In this document: piece after piece, positions 1 to 8,288 of the stretch | How positions within the stretch are numbered: the first letter of the stretch is position 1 | Layout of the letters: the number at the start of each line of letters is the position of its first letter | NCBI RefSeq assembly: GCF_052116585.1 | Contig: NZ_JBQKKT010000015.1 | Coordinates: forward strand, 1 to 64,000 | Source of the DNA: Luteococcus sp052116585 | GTDB lineage: Bacteria > Actinomycetota > Actinomycetes > Propionibacteriales > Propionibacteriaceae | Length of the DNA stretch: 64,000 nucleotides | Reading direction: 5' to 3' | Program-made: the position numbers and the translations under genes | The notes under the pieces: model-generated | Told to the model about the DNA's origin: nothing | Seen by the model: the letters and a program-made list of their open reading frames with translations, nothing else | The model's database searches: none

Positions 1-81
1 GCGATCATCATCATCCGCCGCCTGGTCCGGCAGTCCTGGAAGCGCTACCGGTGGGACTCTCGTCCTGCCCGGTGCCCCTGA
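1..81 (+). CDS. 3' end of an unidentified protein
   Basis: The window opens inside a reading frame on the plus strand. Its last 26 codons read as a hydrophobic isoleucine run followed by a basic, tryptophan-containing tail, ending at TGA 79-81. The isoleucine run next to arginines looks like the end of a membrane segment with a cytoplasmic tail, but too little is present to name a family. The start and most of the gene lie outside the window. Confidence 0.45.
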   Translation, partial: AIIIIRRLVRQSWKRYRWDSRPARCP

Positions 82-154
82 TCCATACGCCGTCCTATCC
101 GCGCGAGCTCTTACACAGATAGCTTGACAAGCTCCAGAACTCAGGCTCCAGAAC

Positions 155-1480
155 TCAGGCCTTGGCCCGGGCCCTGCGCGCGGCATTGCCCAGAATGACG
201 AGGGTGACCACGCCACCCAGTGCCTTGCACCACAGCGGGTCGGCGATGAACAGCAGCATCATCGCGGCCAGGACGGGGGCCAGCTCCCGCATGCTCCAGC
301 CGATGTAGCCGCCGAAGCTGGGCATCGTGCGGCCGGCGCTCTCGGCAACGGAGCGGACCATGAAGTTGGGGCCATTGCCAATGTAGGTGAGGGCACCGCA
401 GGTCACGGCTCCCAGGCTGATCGCCACCAGGTAGACCTCGGGGACACCCGCAACGCGGGGCTCGCCCGGCAATTGGCTGGCCAGCTCGAAGAAGGTGGCG
501 TAGGTGGGCGCATTGTCCAGCACCGAGCTGAGGCCACCGGAGAACAGGTAGAAGGTGATCTCGTTCAGCGGGAGCTTCGGCGCCATCGTCGAGAGGTATT
601 GCAGGGCCGTGATCATGGTGGTGAAGATGCCCAGGAAGAGCGCAGCCACCTCCAGGATCGGCGCCCAGGTGAACTCGTTCAGGCCGAAGCGTACGTCGTG
701 ACTGCCCGCGAACCACGAGATGGCAGCCAGCGTGACCATCAGCACCTCGCGCCAAGGTGTGGGGGCGAAGGCGACGCAGGCGACGATGCCCGCCAGCAGC
801 AGCAGCTGCCAGGCGCCGTGCACCTTCAGCGGTTGGATCTCGGTGCGGTCGCGCAGCACGTGGGCCGCATCCTCGCGACGCATCATCGCAGTGTCCAGGG
901 CGTAGTAGGCCACCAGCAGCAGCGCATTGATGAACAGCCACTCCCACACCAGGTTGAAGGTCCAGGTGAAGGGGACGCCGCGCAGCATGCCCAGGAAGAG
1001 CGGCGGGTCACCGAGCGGTGTGAGCAGGCCGCCGCAGTTGGCGACGACGAAGATGGTGTACACCACTGTGTGCACCACGTGTTCACGTTCCTTGTTGGTG
1101 TTCAGGATCGGACGGATCAGCAGCATCGCCGCGCCCGTCGTCCCGATGAAGGAGGCGATCACGCCGCCGACGGCGAGGAAGATCGTGTTGTTGCGCGGGG
1201 TGGCCCGGATGTCGCCGGCCAGGTGGATGCCGCCGCTGATGACGAACAGTGAGCCCAGTAGGGCAATGAAGCTGACGTACTCGTGCAGTGCATGGCCCAC
1301 CAATTCCGGATGGCCACTGAGCCAGACCCACAGCGCCACCGGCACGCCCAGCACCAGGGCGACGGCCAGCTGGTTGCGCGGCTTCTCCCAGTGGTGTGCC
1401 AGTGCCGGCACCAGGGGTGCGACGGCGATGCTGAGCAGCATGACGACGAAGGGCAGCACTGCCCACCAGGAAACGGCCAT
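155..1480 (-). CDS. NhaD/citrate-transporter-like sodium:proton antiporter
   Basis: Polytopic membrane protein of about 441 residues with roughly eleven hydrophobic segments, of the ion-transporter superfamily that includes NhaD and the citrate transporters. Family-like elements are a GDPPLFLGML loop in the first half and SSVLDNAPTYATF in the second, matching the pseudo-symmetric hairpins that bind ions in this superfamily. ATG 1480 is chosen because the hydrophobic N-terminus begins there; an open frame runs 35 codons further upstream but encodes polar sequence. No strong Shine-Dalgarno (SD) site is seen. It likely exchanges Na+ for H+; the transported ion is inferred from the family. Confidence 0.8.
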   Translation of the reverse strand: MAVSWWAVLPFVVMLLSIAVAPLVPALAHHWEKPRNQLAVALVLGVPVALWVWLSGHPELVGHALHEYVSFIALLGSLFVISGGIHLAGDIRATPRNNTIFLAVGGVIASFIGTTGAAMLLIRPILNTNKEREHVVHTVVYTIFVVANCGGLLTPLGDPPLFLGMLRGVPFTWTFNLVWEWLFINALLLVAYYALDTAMMRREDAAHVLRDRTEIQPLKVHGAWQLLLLAGIVACVAFAPTPWREVLMVTLAAISWFAGSHDVRFGLNEFTWAPILEVAALFLGIFTTMITALQYLSTMAPKLPLNEITFYLFSGGLSSVLDNAPTYATFFELASQLPGEPRVAGVPEVYLVAISLGAVTCGALTYIGNGPNFMVRSVAESAGRTMPSFGGYIGWSMRELAPVLAAMMLLFIADPLWCKALGGVVTLVILGNAARRARAKA

Positions 1481-1614
1481 GGGCCATTGTCTCAGACGCA
1501 CTCGTTGTCGGAGGCGCAGCCTGACATTCTGCGATGAGATCCATGCCGCAGGGCCGTCCCCGTTGGACGATGTGGTGAACTGCACGGGTGGCGATGACCA
1601 GTGGAGGAGGCCCC

Positions 1615-2634
1615 GTGCCCACCCCTGTCACCAGACGTGCTCGTCGCGGTCTCCTGGTGGGGGTGCTCGCCTGCTGCCTCTCCTGTACGCCCCAACCCGA
1701 CGAACCAACGTCCCCGGACAGCTCTGGAAACGCCTCCACTGCCGCGCCGGGCGGCTCGGACGATCGAGCCGGAGGTGCGTCTGGGACGACGCCCTCGCCG
1801 TCTCCTGCCGCGACGGCCCCCACCTCCCCGTCGACCTCCACTTCACCGAGTACCGCGGTGCCCACGCCTGGCCAACCTGACGCTACGAACCGCACGGCTG
1901 GTGCATCGGAGAAGGGGGCGTCGACGCGCGACCTGGCGGCCTCCTTCGAACGACTCCAGGCCACGTTGGGCGGCCCGGCCGGGATCGCGGTGGTGGCTGG
2001 CGGGAGCAGTTCCGTGACCACCTTCGGCGCGCAGCAGTCCGGGGTTGCCTGGTCCACCTCCAAGGTGCCGCTGGCCATCGCCGCGCTCGCCCGGCCGACG
2101 AGCGGGACCGAGGCGAGTGTGCGCCGCGCGATCCGGGCATCGGACAACCAGGCGGCGGAACAGTTGTGGCAGCAGCTGGGTGGCGGCACCGGGGCTGCCG
2201 CAGCTGTGGACCGGGTGCTGCGTGCCGGAGGTGACCAACGCACCAGGACCGTCGCGGAGTCGGTCCGTCCACCGTGGAGCCCCTATGGACAGACCCAGTG
2301 GCGGCTCGACGACCAGGCGGTCTTCGCCTCGCACCTGCCCTGCATGCCTGGGGCCACGTCCGTCGTGCAGCACATGCGTCAAGTGGACGGCGGGCAGCAG
2401 TGGGGTCTGGCACGGGTGAAGGGTGCCGCCGTGAAGGGCGGTTGGGGTCCGACGAGCGGTTCCGGCTACCTGGTGCGTCAGATGGTCGTGCTGCCCGCCG
2501 ACGGTGGACATCTGGGGGTGGCGCTGATGGTGGACTCCCCCGCCGGCTTCGACGCGGGCGTGGCTGACCTGGATCGGATGGCCCGCTGGGTGCAGGAGAA
2601 CCAGACGGCGCTCCCGTCCGGCGGTGGCTGCTGA
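1615..2634 (+). CDS. Lipoprotein with class A beta-lactamase-like serine hydrolase fold
   Basis: GTG 1615 is chosen because GGAGGAGG sits 5 nt upstream (1603-1610) and the protein then begins with a basic stretch and a hydrophobic segment ending in a lipobox-like LSC, so it should be a membrane-anchored lipoprotein. A Ser/Thr/Pro-rich linker of about 60 residues follows. The domain shows the class A beta-lactamase layout: STSK (Ser nucleophile plus Lys), an SDN tripeptide in RASDNQ, and KGGW in place of the usual KTG. No omega-loop glutamate signature is obvious, so it may be a cell-wall-related serine hydrolase rather than a resistance enzyme. Confidence 0.75.
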   Translation: MPTPVTRRARRGLLVGVLACCLSCTPQPDEPTSPDSSGNASTAAPGGSDDRAGGASGTTPSPSPAATAPTSPSTSTSPSTAVPTPGQPDATNRTAGASEKGASTRDLAASFERLQATLGGPAGIAVVAGGSSSVTTFGAQQSGVAWSTSKVPLAIAALARPTSGTEASVRRAIRASDNQAAEQLWQQLGGGTGAAAAVDRVLRAGGDQRTRTVAESVRPPWSPYGQTQWRLDDQAVFASHLPCMPGATSVVQHMRQVDGGQQWGLARVKGAAVKGGWGPTSGSGYLVRQMVVLPADGGHLGVALMVDSPAGFDAGVADLDRMARWVQENQTALPSGGGC

Positions 2635-2685
2635 CCGTCGCCAGACGGTGCAGGCCCAGACAGTACAGGCCCACGCGGTGCGGGC

Positions 2686-3567
2686 TCAGGTGGTGCGGGT
2701 GGCACCCACCGACGCGACGATCACGCAGGCCATCGCCGCCAGGTCCGCCGGGCTGAGCCGTTCACCCAACAGCAGGAGCGCGGCCAGCGCAGCCGCGGCG
2801 GGCTCCACGCTCATCAGGATGCCGAAGACCCTTGACGGGATGGTCTTCAGCGCCGTCATCTCCAACGAGTAGGGGATCACGGAGCTCAGCAGACCCACCC
2901 CCGCGCCGGCCAGCAGCACGTCGGCGCGCAGGATCTGGGTGCCTCCGGCGGCGATGGCCGGGATGGCCAGCAGCAGCGCGCCCAGGCCGCACGCCACGGT
3001 GAGGGCCTCGAGGCTGGGCCAGCTGCGGCCGGTGCATCCTGCGGTGACGATGTAACCGGCCCACAGGGCACCGGCGAGCAGCGCGAAGAAGACGCCCGTC
3101 GGATCCAGGCCGGTGGGGGTGAAGCCGAGCAGGGCCACCCCTGCCAGGGCCAGCAGAGCCCACAGCACGTCCAGAGCACGTCGGCTGCCCAGCACCGCCA
3201 GACCGAGCGGCCCCAGGAATTCCAGGGTCACTGCCAGGCCCAGCGGCAGGCGTGCGAAGGCCTCGTAGATGCACACATTCATGCCCACCAGGCAGACGGC
3301 ATAGGCCAGCACATCGGGCCAGGAACGCTGGGCCAGGCCGGGGGCAGGGTCAGCTCCATGGCGGCGGCGGGCCCGCGCGATCCCCGTGATGGCCAACAGT
3401 GCCGCGGCGGCGGCAGCCAGCCGCCACCACGCCATGGTGAGCGGGGGGACCACCCCGAACAGGGTCTTGGCCACGGCGGCGCCCAACTGCACGGATGCGA
3501 TGGAGGCGAGAACCAGCCAGATGGCCTTGCGGCTGCTGGGTGGGGGTGGCGGGGTCACGGCGCCCAC
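2686..3567 (-). CDS. EamA/DMT-family exporter, RhtA-like
   Basis: Protein of 293 residues with about ten hydrophobic segments arranged as two tandem five-segment EamA repeats. The second repeat ends with an EPAAAALAALLLLGE motif, the hallmark glutamate and glycine-glutamate of drug/metabolite transporters. Length and sequence flavour resemble the threonine/homoserine exporter RhtA group. The N-terminus is proline-rich. The downstream GntR gene is on the same strand but its product need not regulate this transporter. Substrate cannot be told from sequence. Confidence 0.8.
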   Translation of the reverse strand: MGAVTPPPPPSSRKAIWLVLASIASVQLGAAVAKTLFGVVPPLTMAWWRLAAAAAALLAITGIARARRRHGADPAPGLAQRSWPDVLAYAVCLVGMNVCIYEAFARLPLGLAVTLEFLGPLGLAVLGSRRALDVLWALLALAGVALLGFTPTGLDPTGVFFALLAGALWAGYIVTAGCTGRSWPSLEALTVACGLGALLLAIPAIAAGGTQILRADVLLAGAGVGLLSSVIPYSLEMTALKTIPSRVFGILMSVEPAAAALAALLLLGERLSPADLAAMACVIVASVGATRTT

Positions 3568-3620
3568 TGTGGCACAGGTGCAGGGGTTGGCGGTGAGTCA
3601 TGGTGCCTGATGGACCGGGG

Positions 3621-4010
3621 TCAGCCGTGGTCCGGATTCGACCATGGCTGTCCCAGCTCCTGGGCCAGGCACCCATGGATTGCGGAACTGTCCGCGCCCA
3701 GTGATCGCGCTCGTGCGATGAACTCTCGGGTGAGCAGTCTCAGCTGGTCATGCGGCGCGGGGACGGGGGGCCCGATGACGGAGGTTCCGGCGCCGCGGGC
3801 GGTGGCCACGAGCCCCGCCTGCTCCAACTCCTTGTAGGTCCGGGCGACGGTACCGGGGGCAATCCCCAGGTCACGCGCCAGTTGCCGCACCGGTGGCAGT
3901 CGGGCTCCAGCGGTCAGCTGTCCCGTGGCGATGGCCATGGCGATCTGGGCCCTGAGCTGTTCATAGGGCGGGGTTGGGTCCGCATCGTCCACCCGGATGG
4001 GCAGGCTCAT
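3621..4010 (-). CDS. GntR-family regulator, YtrA-like short form
   Basis: Small regulator of 129 residues. An N-terminal winged helix-turn-helix begins at PPYEQLRAQIAMAI and includes LPPVRQLARDLGIAPGTVARTYKELEQ, the GntR DNA-binding signature. The short C-terminal helical tail lacks a ligand-binding domain, as in the YtrA subfamily. ATG 4010 overlaps the TGA of the upstream membrane-protein gene (ATGA), so the two are translationally coupled. YtrA-type regulators normally repress the operon they sit in, so autoregulation with its partner is likely. Confidence 0.85.
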   Translation of the reverse strand: MSLPIRVDDADPTPPYEQLRAQIAMAIATGQLTAGARLPPVRQLARDLGIAPGTVARTYKELEQAGLVATARGAGTSVIGPPVPAPHDQLRLLTREFIARARSLGADSSAIHGCLAQELGQPWSNPDHG

Positions 4011-4924
4011 GCCGACACTCGCGGTGCCGGGAACCGTCGGCCGGGGGCGAGCAGCATCGTCAGGGCCCAGGTTGCCGCGGCCAGTGCGAACAGGGCTGCT
4101 CCCACCAGCAGCCAGGCCATCTCGGTCAGGTGGTCGCCGATGGCGAAAGCGGCCAGCGTGGCGCAGGCCGCCAAGGAACCGCCGACGCCGATCTGCAGTG
4201 CGGCCACCATGGCCTCGACGCTCAACCGTCGGGTCTGGTCGTCGACCGCGACGACGGCCGGGTCGGCGCCATTGCGGGGGCGGGTGGTAGCCAACCAGAC
4301 CCCGAGTGCCGCTACCGCCACACAGGCGCCCAGGACGGCGGCGAGGGGCAGGGAGTACCACGTGCCGGGGTAGGGGCCGGAGGCCGAGTGCTCCCAGAGC
4401 GGTTCGAGGGCATCGCCGTCAACGCTGGCCGGGCGTGGCCAGCCGAAGCTGCGTCCCACGGTGCCCATGGCATCGGGGGTGGGATCCTGGCGCAACCAGC
4501 ACCACACCAGTAGCGCGGTGAGTGCGACGGTGAGCAGTCCGGTGGCCCAGAGCAGTTGCCGCGGCAGGTACTGGGTGCGGGAGCGGGTCTCCAGGGCTGC
4601 GATGCCGGGTGTGCGGGCCCTGCGCCAGACGAGGGCCTCGTTGAGCGCCAGAACCACCAGGGCAGTAAGGGCGCAAGCGGCCGGGGTGAGGAGGATCCCG
4701 AGCCCGAAGCGTCCTTGCGGTGCCACGATGAAGACGGTGCCCACCGCTGCAAGGATGGCCACCCAGCGGGCGGTGGCGCTGCTGCGCTCGAGACGCGCCA
4801 GATCGGGGTGGGTGGTGGGGTCGGGCGTGAGGCGCCGGCGGCGCACCATCAGGACGATCACGCCCACCAGCAGGATCGGCAGGATCCACTGCAGCAGGAT
4901 GATGAAGAAGACGGCTCCGGTCAT
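4007..4924 (-). CDS. DUF1648-like multi-pass membrane protein partnered with GntR
   Basis: Protein of 305 residues with about six to eight transmembrane segments. A conserved-looking PTPDAMGTVGRSFGWPRP stretch in an extracytoplasmic loop resembles the DUF1648 motif often found next to small GntR regulators and in SdpI-like immunity proteins. ATG 4924 is chosen because the membrane segment starts directly there and GAAGGG lies upstream; the open frame continues 48 codons further but is not protein-like. Function is unknown; coupling to the GntR gene suggests a regulated envelope-stress or immunity role, which is inference. Confidence 0.7.
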   Translation of the reverse strand: MTGAVFFIILLQWILPILLVGVIVLMVRRRRLTPDPTTHPDLARLERSSATARWVAILAAVGTVFIVAPQGRFGLGILLTPAACALTALVVLALNEALVWRRARTPGIAALETRSRTQYLPRQLLWATGLLTVALTALLVWCWLRQDPTPDAMGTVGRSFGWPRPASVDGDALEPLWEHSASGPYPGTWYSLPLAAVLGACVAVAALGVWLATTRPRNGADPAVVAVDDQTRRLSVEAMVAALQIGVGGSLAACATLAAFAIGDHLTEMAWLLVGAALFALAAATWALTMLLAPGRRFPAPRVSA

Positions 4925-5180
4925 GATCGGCCCTTCAACTCCGGGACAGCGTGTGTCATCCACGTGGTCCAAGGCTGCATCGACGGGGGCCTTTGTGTCA
5001 AGGATTTGGTACAAGAGTCTTCCTGGCGGTCGGCCCTGTGGGCGGTCCCGCGAGCAGGAACCGCCCACTCACTTCGTCCAGAGCCAGTGACGCCGTCGAT
5101 ACCGGTCCACTCCCCGACCCTGCCGGGGCCGGCCCTGCTGAATGGGTCCTGCTGAATGGGCCCGGCTCAATGAGTGCGGC

Positions 5181-6065
5181 TCAATGGGTGGTTCCCGGGC
5201 CCCAGACCGCGGGGCCGCGCACGCCGGCCGCGTCCAATGCGTGCTTGGCGCGCTCCCTCAGCTCCCGCTGCACGCCCCACTGCTTGTTGGCCGCGCACTT
5301 GGCGGTGATGCGCAGGGTCATGGCCGTGCCGGTGATGGTCTCGACGCCCAGCACCTCCGGGGCCTCCATCAGCTGCTCGGCGTACTCCTCGTCGTGGGCG
5401 AACTCTTCTGCGACTCCCTCCAGGATGTCGATGGCACGCCCGGCATCCTCCGACGGGTGGATCGGGAGGTCCACCGTGGCGATGCTCCAGCCCTGCGAGA
5501 CATTGCCGACGGTGGTGATCTCGCCATTGCGGACATACCAGAGCATGCCGTTGGCATCCCGGATGCTCGTCACGCGCAGGCCGACGTGCTCGACGGTGCC
5601 GCTGACGGTGCCGATCGTCACCACGTCGCCGACGCCGTACTGGTCTTCCAGGATCAGGAAGATGCCGCTGATCACGTCCTTGACCAGGCTCTGGGCGCCG
5701 AAGGCCAGCGCGACGCCGCCCACGCCGGCGGAGGCGAGGACCGGACCCAGGTTGATGCCGACGTGCGACAGGATCGTCAGCACGGCGACGGTGGTGATGA
5801 TGAAGGTGGCGGCGCTGCCGATCACTGAGCCCATGGTGGCGGCGCGTTCGGCCTGCCGGGTGGATTCCAGCCCGGTGGCCTGGGCCAGGAGCTGGCCGGG
5901 GCGGCCGAGTCTCTCCAGGTGCTGGAAGGCCCGATCGGTGGAGATCTTCACCATCCGGCGAATGGCCACCTGGACAAGCCATCGGGTCAACAGGGCGAGC
6001 AGGATGATCACCGAGATGCTGATCGCGTCCTCGGGCCAGGCGAAGGCGAAGGTCTGCAGGAGCAT
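5181..6065 (-). CDS. Small-conductance mechanosensitive channel, MscS family
   Basis: Protein of 294 residues. Two N-terminal membrane segments lead into the pore helix and beta domain typical of MscS: GVALAFGAQSLVKDVISGIFLILEDQ followed by YGVGDVVTIG and an NGEITTVGN beta-domain motif. The C-terminal alpha/beta region continues to residue 294. It would act as a tension-gated channel protecting against hypo-osmotic shock. Just downstream, 5130-5190 holds short repeats of (C)TGAATGGG / CTCAATG that do not form a clear terminator. Confidence 0.88.
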   Translation of the reverse strand: MLLQTFAFAWPEDAISISVIILLALLTRWLVQVAIRRMVKISTDRAFQHLERLGRPGQLLAQATGLESTRQAERAATMGSVIGSAATFIITTVAVLTILSHVGINLGPVLASAGVGGVALAFGAQSLVKDVISGIFLILEDQYGVGDVVTIGTVSGTVEHVGLRVTSIRDANGMLWYVRNGEITTVGNVSQGWSIATVDLPIHPSEDAGRAIDILEGVAEEFAHDEEYAEQLMEAPEVLGVETITGTAMTLRITAKCAANKQWGVQRELRERAKHALDAAGVRGPAVWGPGTTH

Positions 6066-6128
6066 GCCCCCATCTTCCCGCAGGCTGCTGTGGGCCGGAA
6101 TCTGCGCCCTGGAAGGCGTCCGGACGCT

Positions 6129-6165
6129 CGAATGGGGCGGACCTTGGGGAGGTCCGCCCCATTCG
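6129..6165 (-). terminator. Hairpin after the small-peptide gene
   Basis: Perfect 16-bp stem (6129-6144 with 6150-6165) and a 5-nt TGGGG loop, placed 42 bp beyond the stop of the small secreted-peptide gene on the minus strand and before mscS. There is no long U-tract, as is usual for hairpin terminators in high-GC actinobacteria. Confidence 0.7.
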
Positions 6166-6206
6166 TCTAGGGGTCAGGCTGCGCTGGGGAAGGCGCTACC
6201 GGGGGG

Positions 6207-6365
6207 TCAGCGGCCATTGCACATCGGCATCTTGGGCCAGATCTTGCAGATGTAGGTGCCGGGCTGCTGGACGGGCTCGAGGGGCTGGTTGTTCATCACG
6301 GTGCTGGGGGCGACAACGGTCAGCAGGGCGGTGGCGATCAGGGCGAAACGGTTGATGACGGACAT
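6207..6365 (-). CDS. Small secreted peptide with two cysteines
   Basis: Tiny 52-residue gene. ATG 6365 has GAGAGGA 7 nt upstream. A basic N-terminus and hydrophobic core (about residues 5-19) look like a signal peptide, leaving a mature peptide of about 28-30 residues rich in Gln/Pro. It ends CKIWPKMPMCNGR, with two Cys spaced to form a small disulfide loop. No known family is recognised. It lies divergent from a histidine kinase gene, with about 160 bp between starts, so a signalling or bacteriocin-like role is conceivable, but that is only context. Its SD sits inside a hairpin (see 6374-6393). Confidence 0.55.
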   Translation of the reverse strand: MSVINRFALIATALLTVVAPSTVMNNQPLEPVQQPGTYICKIWPKMPMCNGR

Positions 6366-6373
6366 TGGGGATT

Positions 6374-6393
6374 CCTCTCTTCGTGAAGAGGGG
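6374..6393 (-). promoter_or_regulatory. Hairpin that sequesters the SD site of the small peptide
   Basis: On the minus-strand transcript, CCCCTCTTC can pair with GAAGAGAGG across an AC turn, with one G-U pair. The 3' arm is the ribosome binding site of the peptide gene, so folding would hide the SD. This could be a translational switch, or an operator, since CTCTTC-GT-GAAGAG is also a perfect DNA palindrome. Confidence 0.45.
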
Positions 6394-6526
6394 AGGCACA
6401 GCAAGTCTTCAGCATCGAGTCGCAGTCGGGCCACCGTCATGATGCGTCAATTGCTGACAGGTATGGCCTTTTGGCCATGGGTGGGTCGGTGCCCGAACCT
6501 GACGGCCCTCCGATAACGTCAGCGCC

Positions 6527-7624
6527 ATGGCGGAGGTCACTCGAGGCGAGCGGATGCGGCTTTGGCTGCGCGGGGAAAGTCCTGAAGTTCTGTTCGCGCT
6601 GCTCTTCTTTGGCGTCGATCTCATCACCTATTTTGTGACTCCCTTTGGGTCGGGGCATTCGCTCGCGTGGGCGGCAGCGCTATGCGCTGGTGCTGCTCTG
6701 AGTGGTTGGCGCCCAATTGCCGCGGTGATGGTCGTGGTGCTGGCCGTCCTTGGTCACCTGTCCGTGGCGGTCGAGGATGCTGGTGCGGCAATGTTCGCGT
6801 GCGTGGTGCCAGTGATGACCTTGGTCTCGCGGCGCCAGTGGCGGGCTGCCGCAGTGGCAACGCTGTCCATCTCTTGTGCAGTGGTCATCTTCACGGCCAG
6901 ATTCAATTTGGCGACGTGGGAGGAATGGGCAAGTTCCCTACTGGGCTGGGTCTTCGTCTTCGCCCTCGCCGCTGCCCTGGGCGCCGCCCTGGGCCAGGCC
7001 CGTCGTGCGGGCGAGTTGGAGGCCCAGGCGCTGGTGGAGGCGCAGCGTCGCCAGATCGCGATCGACCTGCACGACAATGTCTCGCACGACCTCTCGATGA
7101 TCGTGATGCGGGTGGAGCAGGCCCGCCTCAGCGACGAGGTGAAGCCGGAGGACCTGGCCATGATCAGCGAGGCGGCGCGCCGCAGCTCCCGCTATCTGCG
7201 TCAGATGATGACACTGCTGCGGGTGGGTGAGGAACACGATCCGGAGGTGCTTGACCTGGACGAGACCCTGGAGGCCTCCCGCAGCCGCCTGGCCCGTCGC
7301 GGTTTCGACGTCGTGCTGCAGGCCGAACCTGCTCCGGAGGAGATGCCGGTGGCCGTCGGGGATGCCCTGGCGAAGGTGGCCAAGGAGGCCACGAACAATG
7401 TGCTGCGCCACGGCGACTGGCGCCAGCCGTGCTCCATCATGCTGGTGCAGTCGGCCGGCCGGCTGGAACTCGTGGTGAGCAATGCCGTGCTGCCCGGTCA
7501 GACGGCCCGCGGCAATGGTCTGGGGCTGACGGGCATGCAGGAACGCATGGAGGGCGTCGGTGGCCGCGTGGAGATCCTTGAATCGCCCCGGCTGTGGGTG
7601 CTGAGGGCCAGCGCCCGCTTCTGA
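6527..7624 (+). CDS. NarL-type sensor histidine kinase
   Basis: Protein of 365 residues. About five membrane segments occupy residues 20-155. A HisKA_3 dimerisation domain follows, with the phospho-acceptor in DLHDNVSHDLS (His182), then an HATPase_c domain containing KEATNNVLRH (N box) and NGLGLTGMQERM (G box). It lacks a large sensory domain, so it probably senses a membrane-level signal. The only nearby response regulator is encoded convergently at 7650-8288, and the pair almost certainly works together despite the head-to-head-stop arrangement. Confidence 0.85.
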   Translation: MAEVTRGERMRLWLRGESPEVLFALLFFGVDLITYFVTPFGSGHSLAWAAALCAGAALSGWRPIAAVMVVVLAVLGHLSVAVEDAGAAMFACVVPVMTLVSRRQWRAAAVATLSISCAVVIFTARFNLATWEEWASSLLGWVFVFALAAALGAALGQARRAGELEAQALVEAQRRQIAIDLHDNVSHDLSMIVMRVEQARLSDEVKPEDLAMISEAARRSSRYLRQMMTLLRVGEEHDPEVLDLDETLEASRSRLARRGFDVVLQAEPAPEEMPVAVGDALAKVAKEATNNVLRHGDWRQPCSIMLVQSAGRLELVVSNAVLPGQTARGNGLGLTGMQERMEGVGGRVEILESPRLWVLRASARF

Positions 7625-7649
7625 CGGGTCCGGTCCGCCTGGCGAGTGC

Positions 7650-8288
7650 TCAGACCTGCTGGTCCATCGCGGCGATCACCAGCGCCGTCCGGTTGGTGAC
7701 ATTGGCCCTGGCCATCAGCGTGGCCAGCACGGCCTTCACCGATGATTCGGACAGGTGCAGCGACTTGGCGATGGCGGCATTGGACTGCCCCAGGAAGAGC
7801 AGGCGCAGCACCTCTTCCTCGCGCTCATTCGTCGCCAGACTGGACGGATTGGGCGAATGGGAGTGTGATGCGCGTGGGGTGGCGGTCAGGGCGTCGGGGT
7901 GCAGCACGGTGAGGCCCTCGTGCACCACGTGCACGGCCTTGGTGAGCACCGCCGGATCGACGTCCTTGTTCAGCAGACCCTGGACGCGGCCGCTCATCAC
8001 GTCGCGGGTGACGCGCTCCTCCAGATAGGAGGTCAGGTAGATCACCCGGCAGGGGCGGCCCATTCGTTCGATTCGTTCGGCCACCGCGAAGCCGTCGGGC
8101 TCCGGCATGCGGACGTCGAGGAGCAACACGTCGAGCGTGTTGTTGGAGACGAAGTCCAGCACCTCCCGGCCCGAACTCATGGAACCGACGAGTTCGAGAC
8201 TGGGGGCGTGTTCGATGTACATGGTGATGGCGCGTCTGACAAGTGCATCGTTGTCGCAGGACGCCACCTTGATTGGGGCCCGAGCCAT
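7650..8288 (-). CDS. NarL/LuxR-family response regulator
   Basis: Protein of 212 residues. The receiver domain has acidic pocket residues in CDND (Asp12 and Asp14), phospho-acceptor Asp58 in LLLDVRMPEPDG, Thr/Ser in YLTS, and Lys in LLNKDVD. A linker of about 25 residues leads to a LuxR-type helix-turn-helix (EREEEVLRLLFLGQSNAAIAKSLHLSESSVKAVLATLM). It is convergent with, and probably phosphorylated by, the kinase at 6527-7624. Targets are unknown; the small peptide gene next to the kinase is a candidate. Confidence 0.85.
   Translation of the reverse strand: MARAPIKVASCDNDALVRRAITMYIEHAPSLELVGSMSSGREVLDFVSNNTLDVLLLDVRMPEPDGFAVAERIERMGRPCRVIYLTSYLEERVTRDVMSGRVQGLLNKDVDPAVLTKAVHVVHEGLTVLHPDALTATPRASHSHSPNPSSLATNEREEEVLRLLFLGQSNAAIAKSLHLSESSVKAVLATLMARANVTNRTALVIAAMDQQV

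Noticed and set aside
1083..2243. A 386-codon minus-strand open frame covering the beta-lactamase-like lipoprotein and the antiporter start
   Set aside because: It is antisense to two genes with clear motifs and has no recognisable domain.
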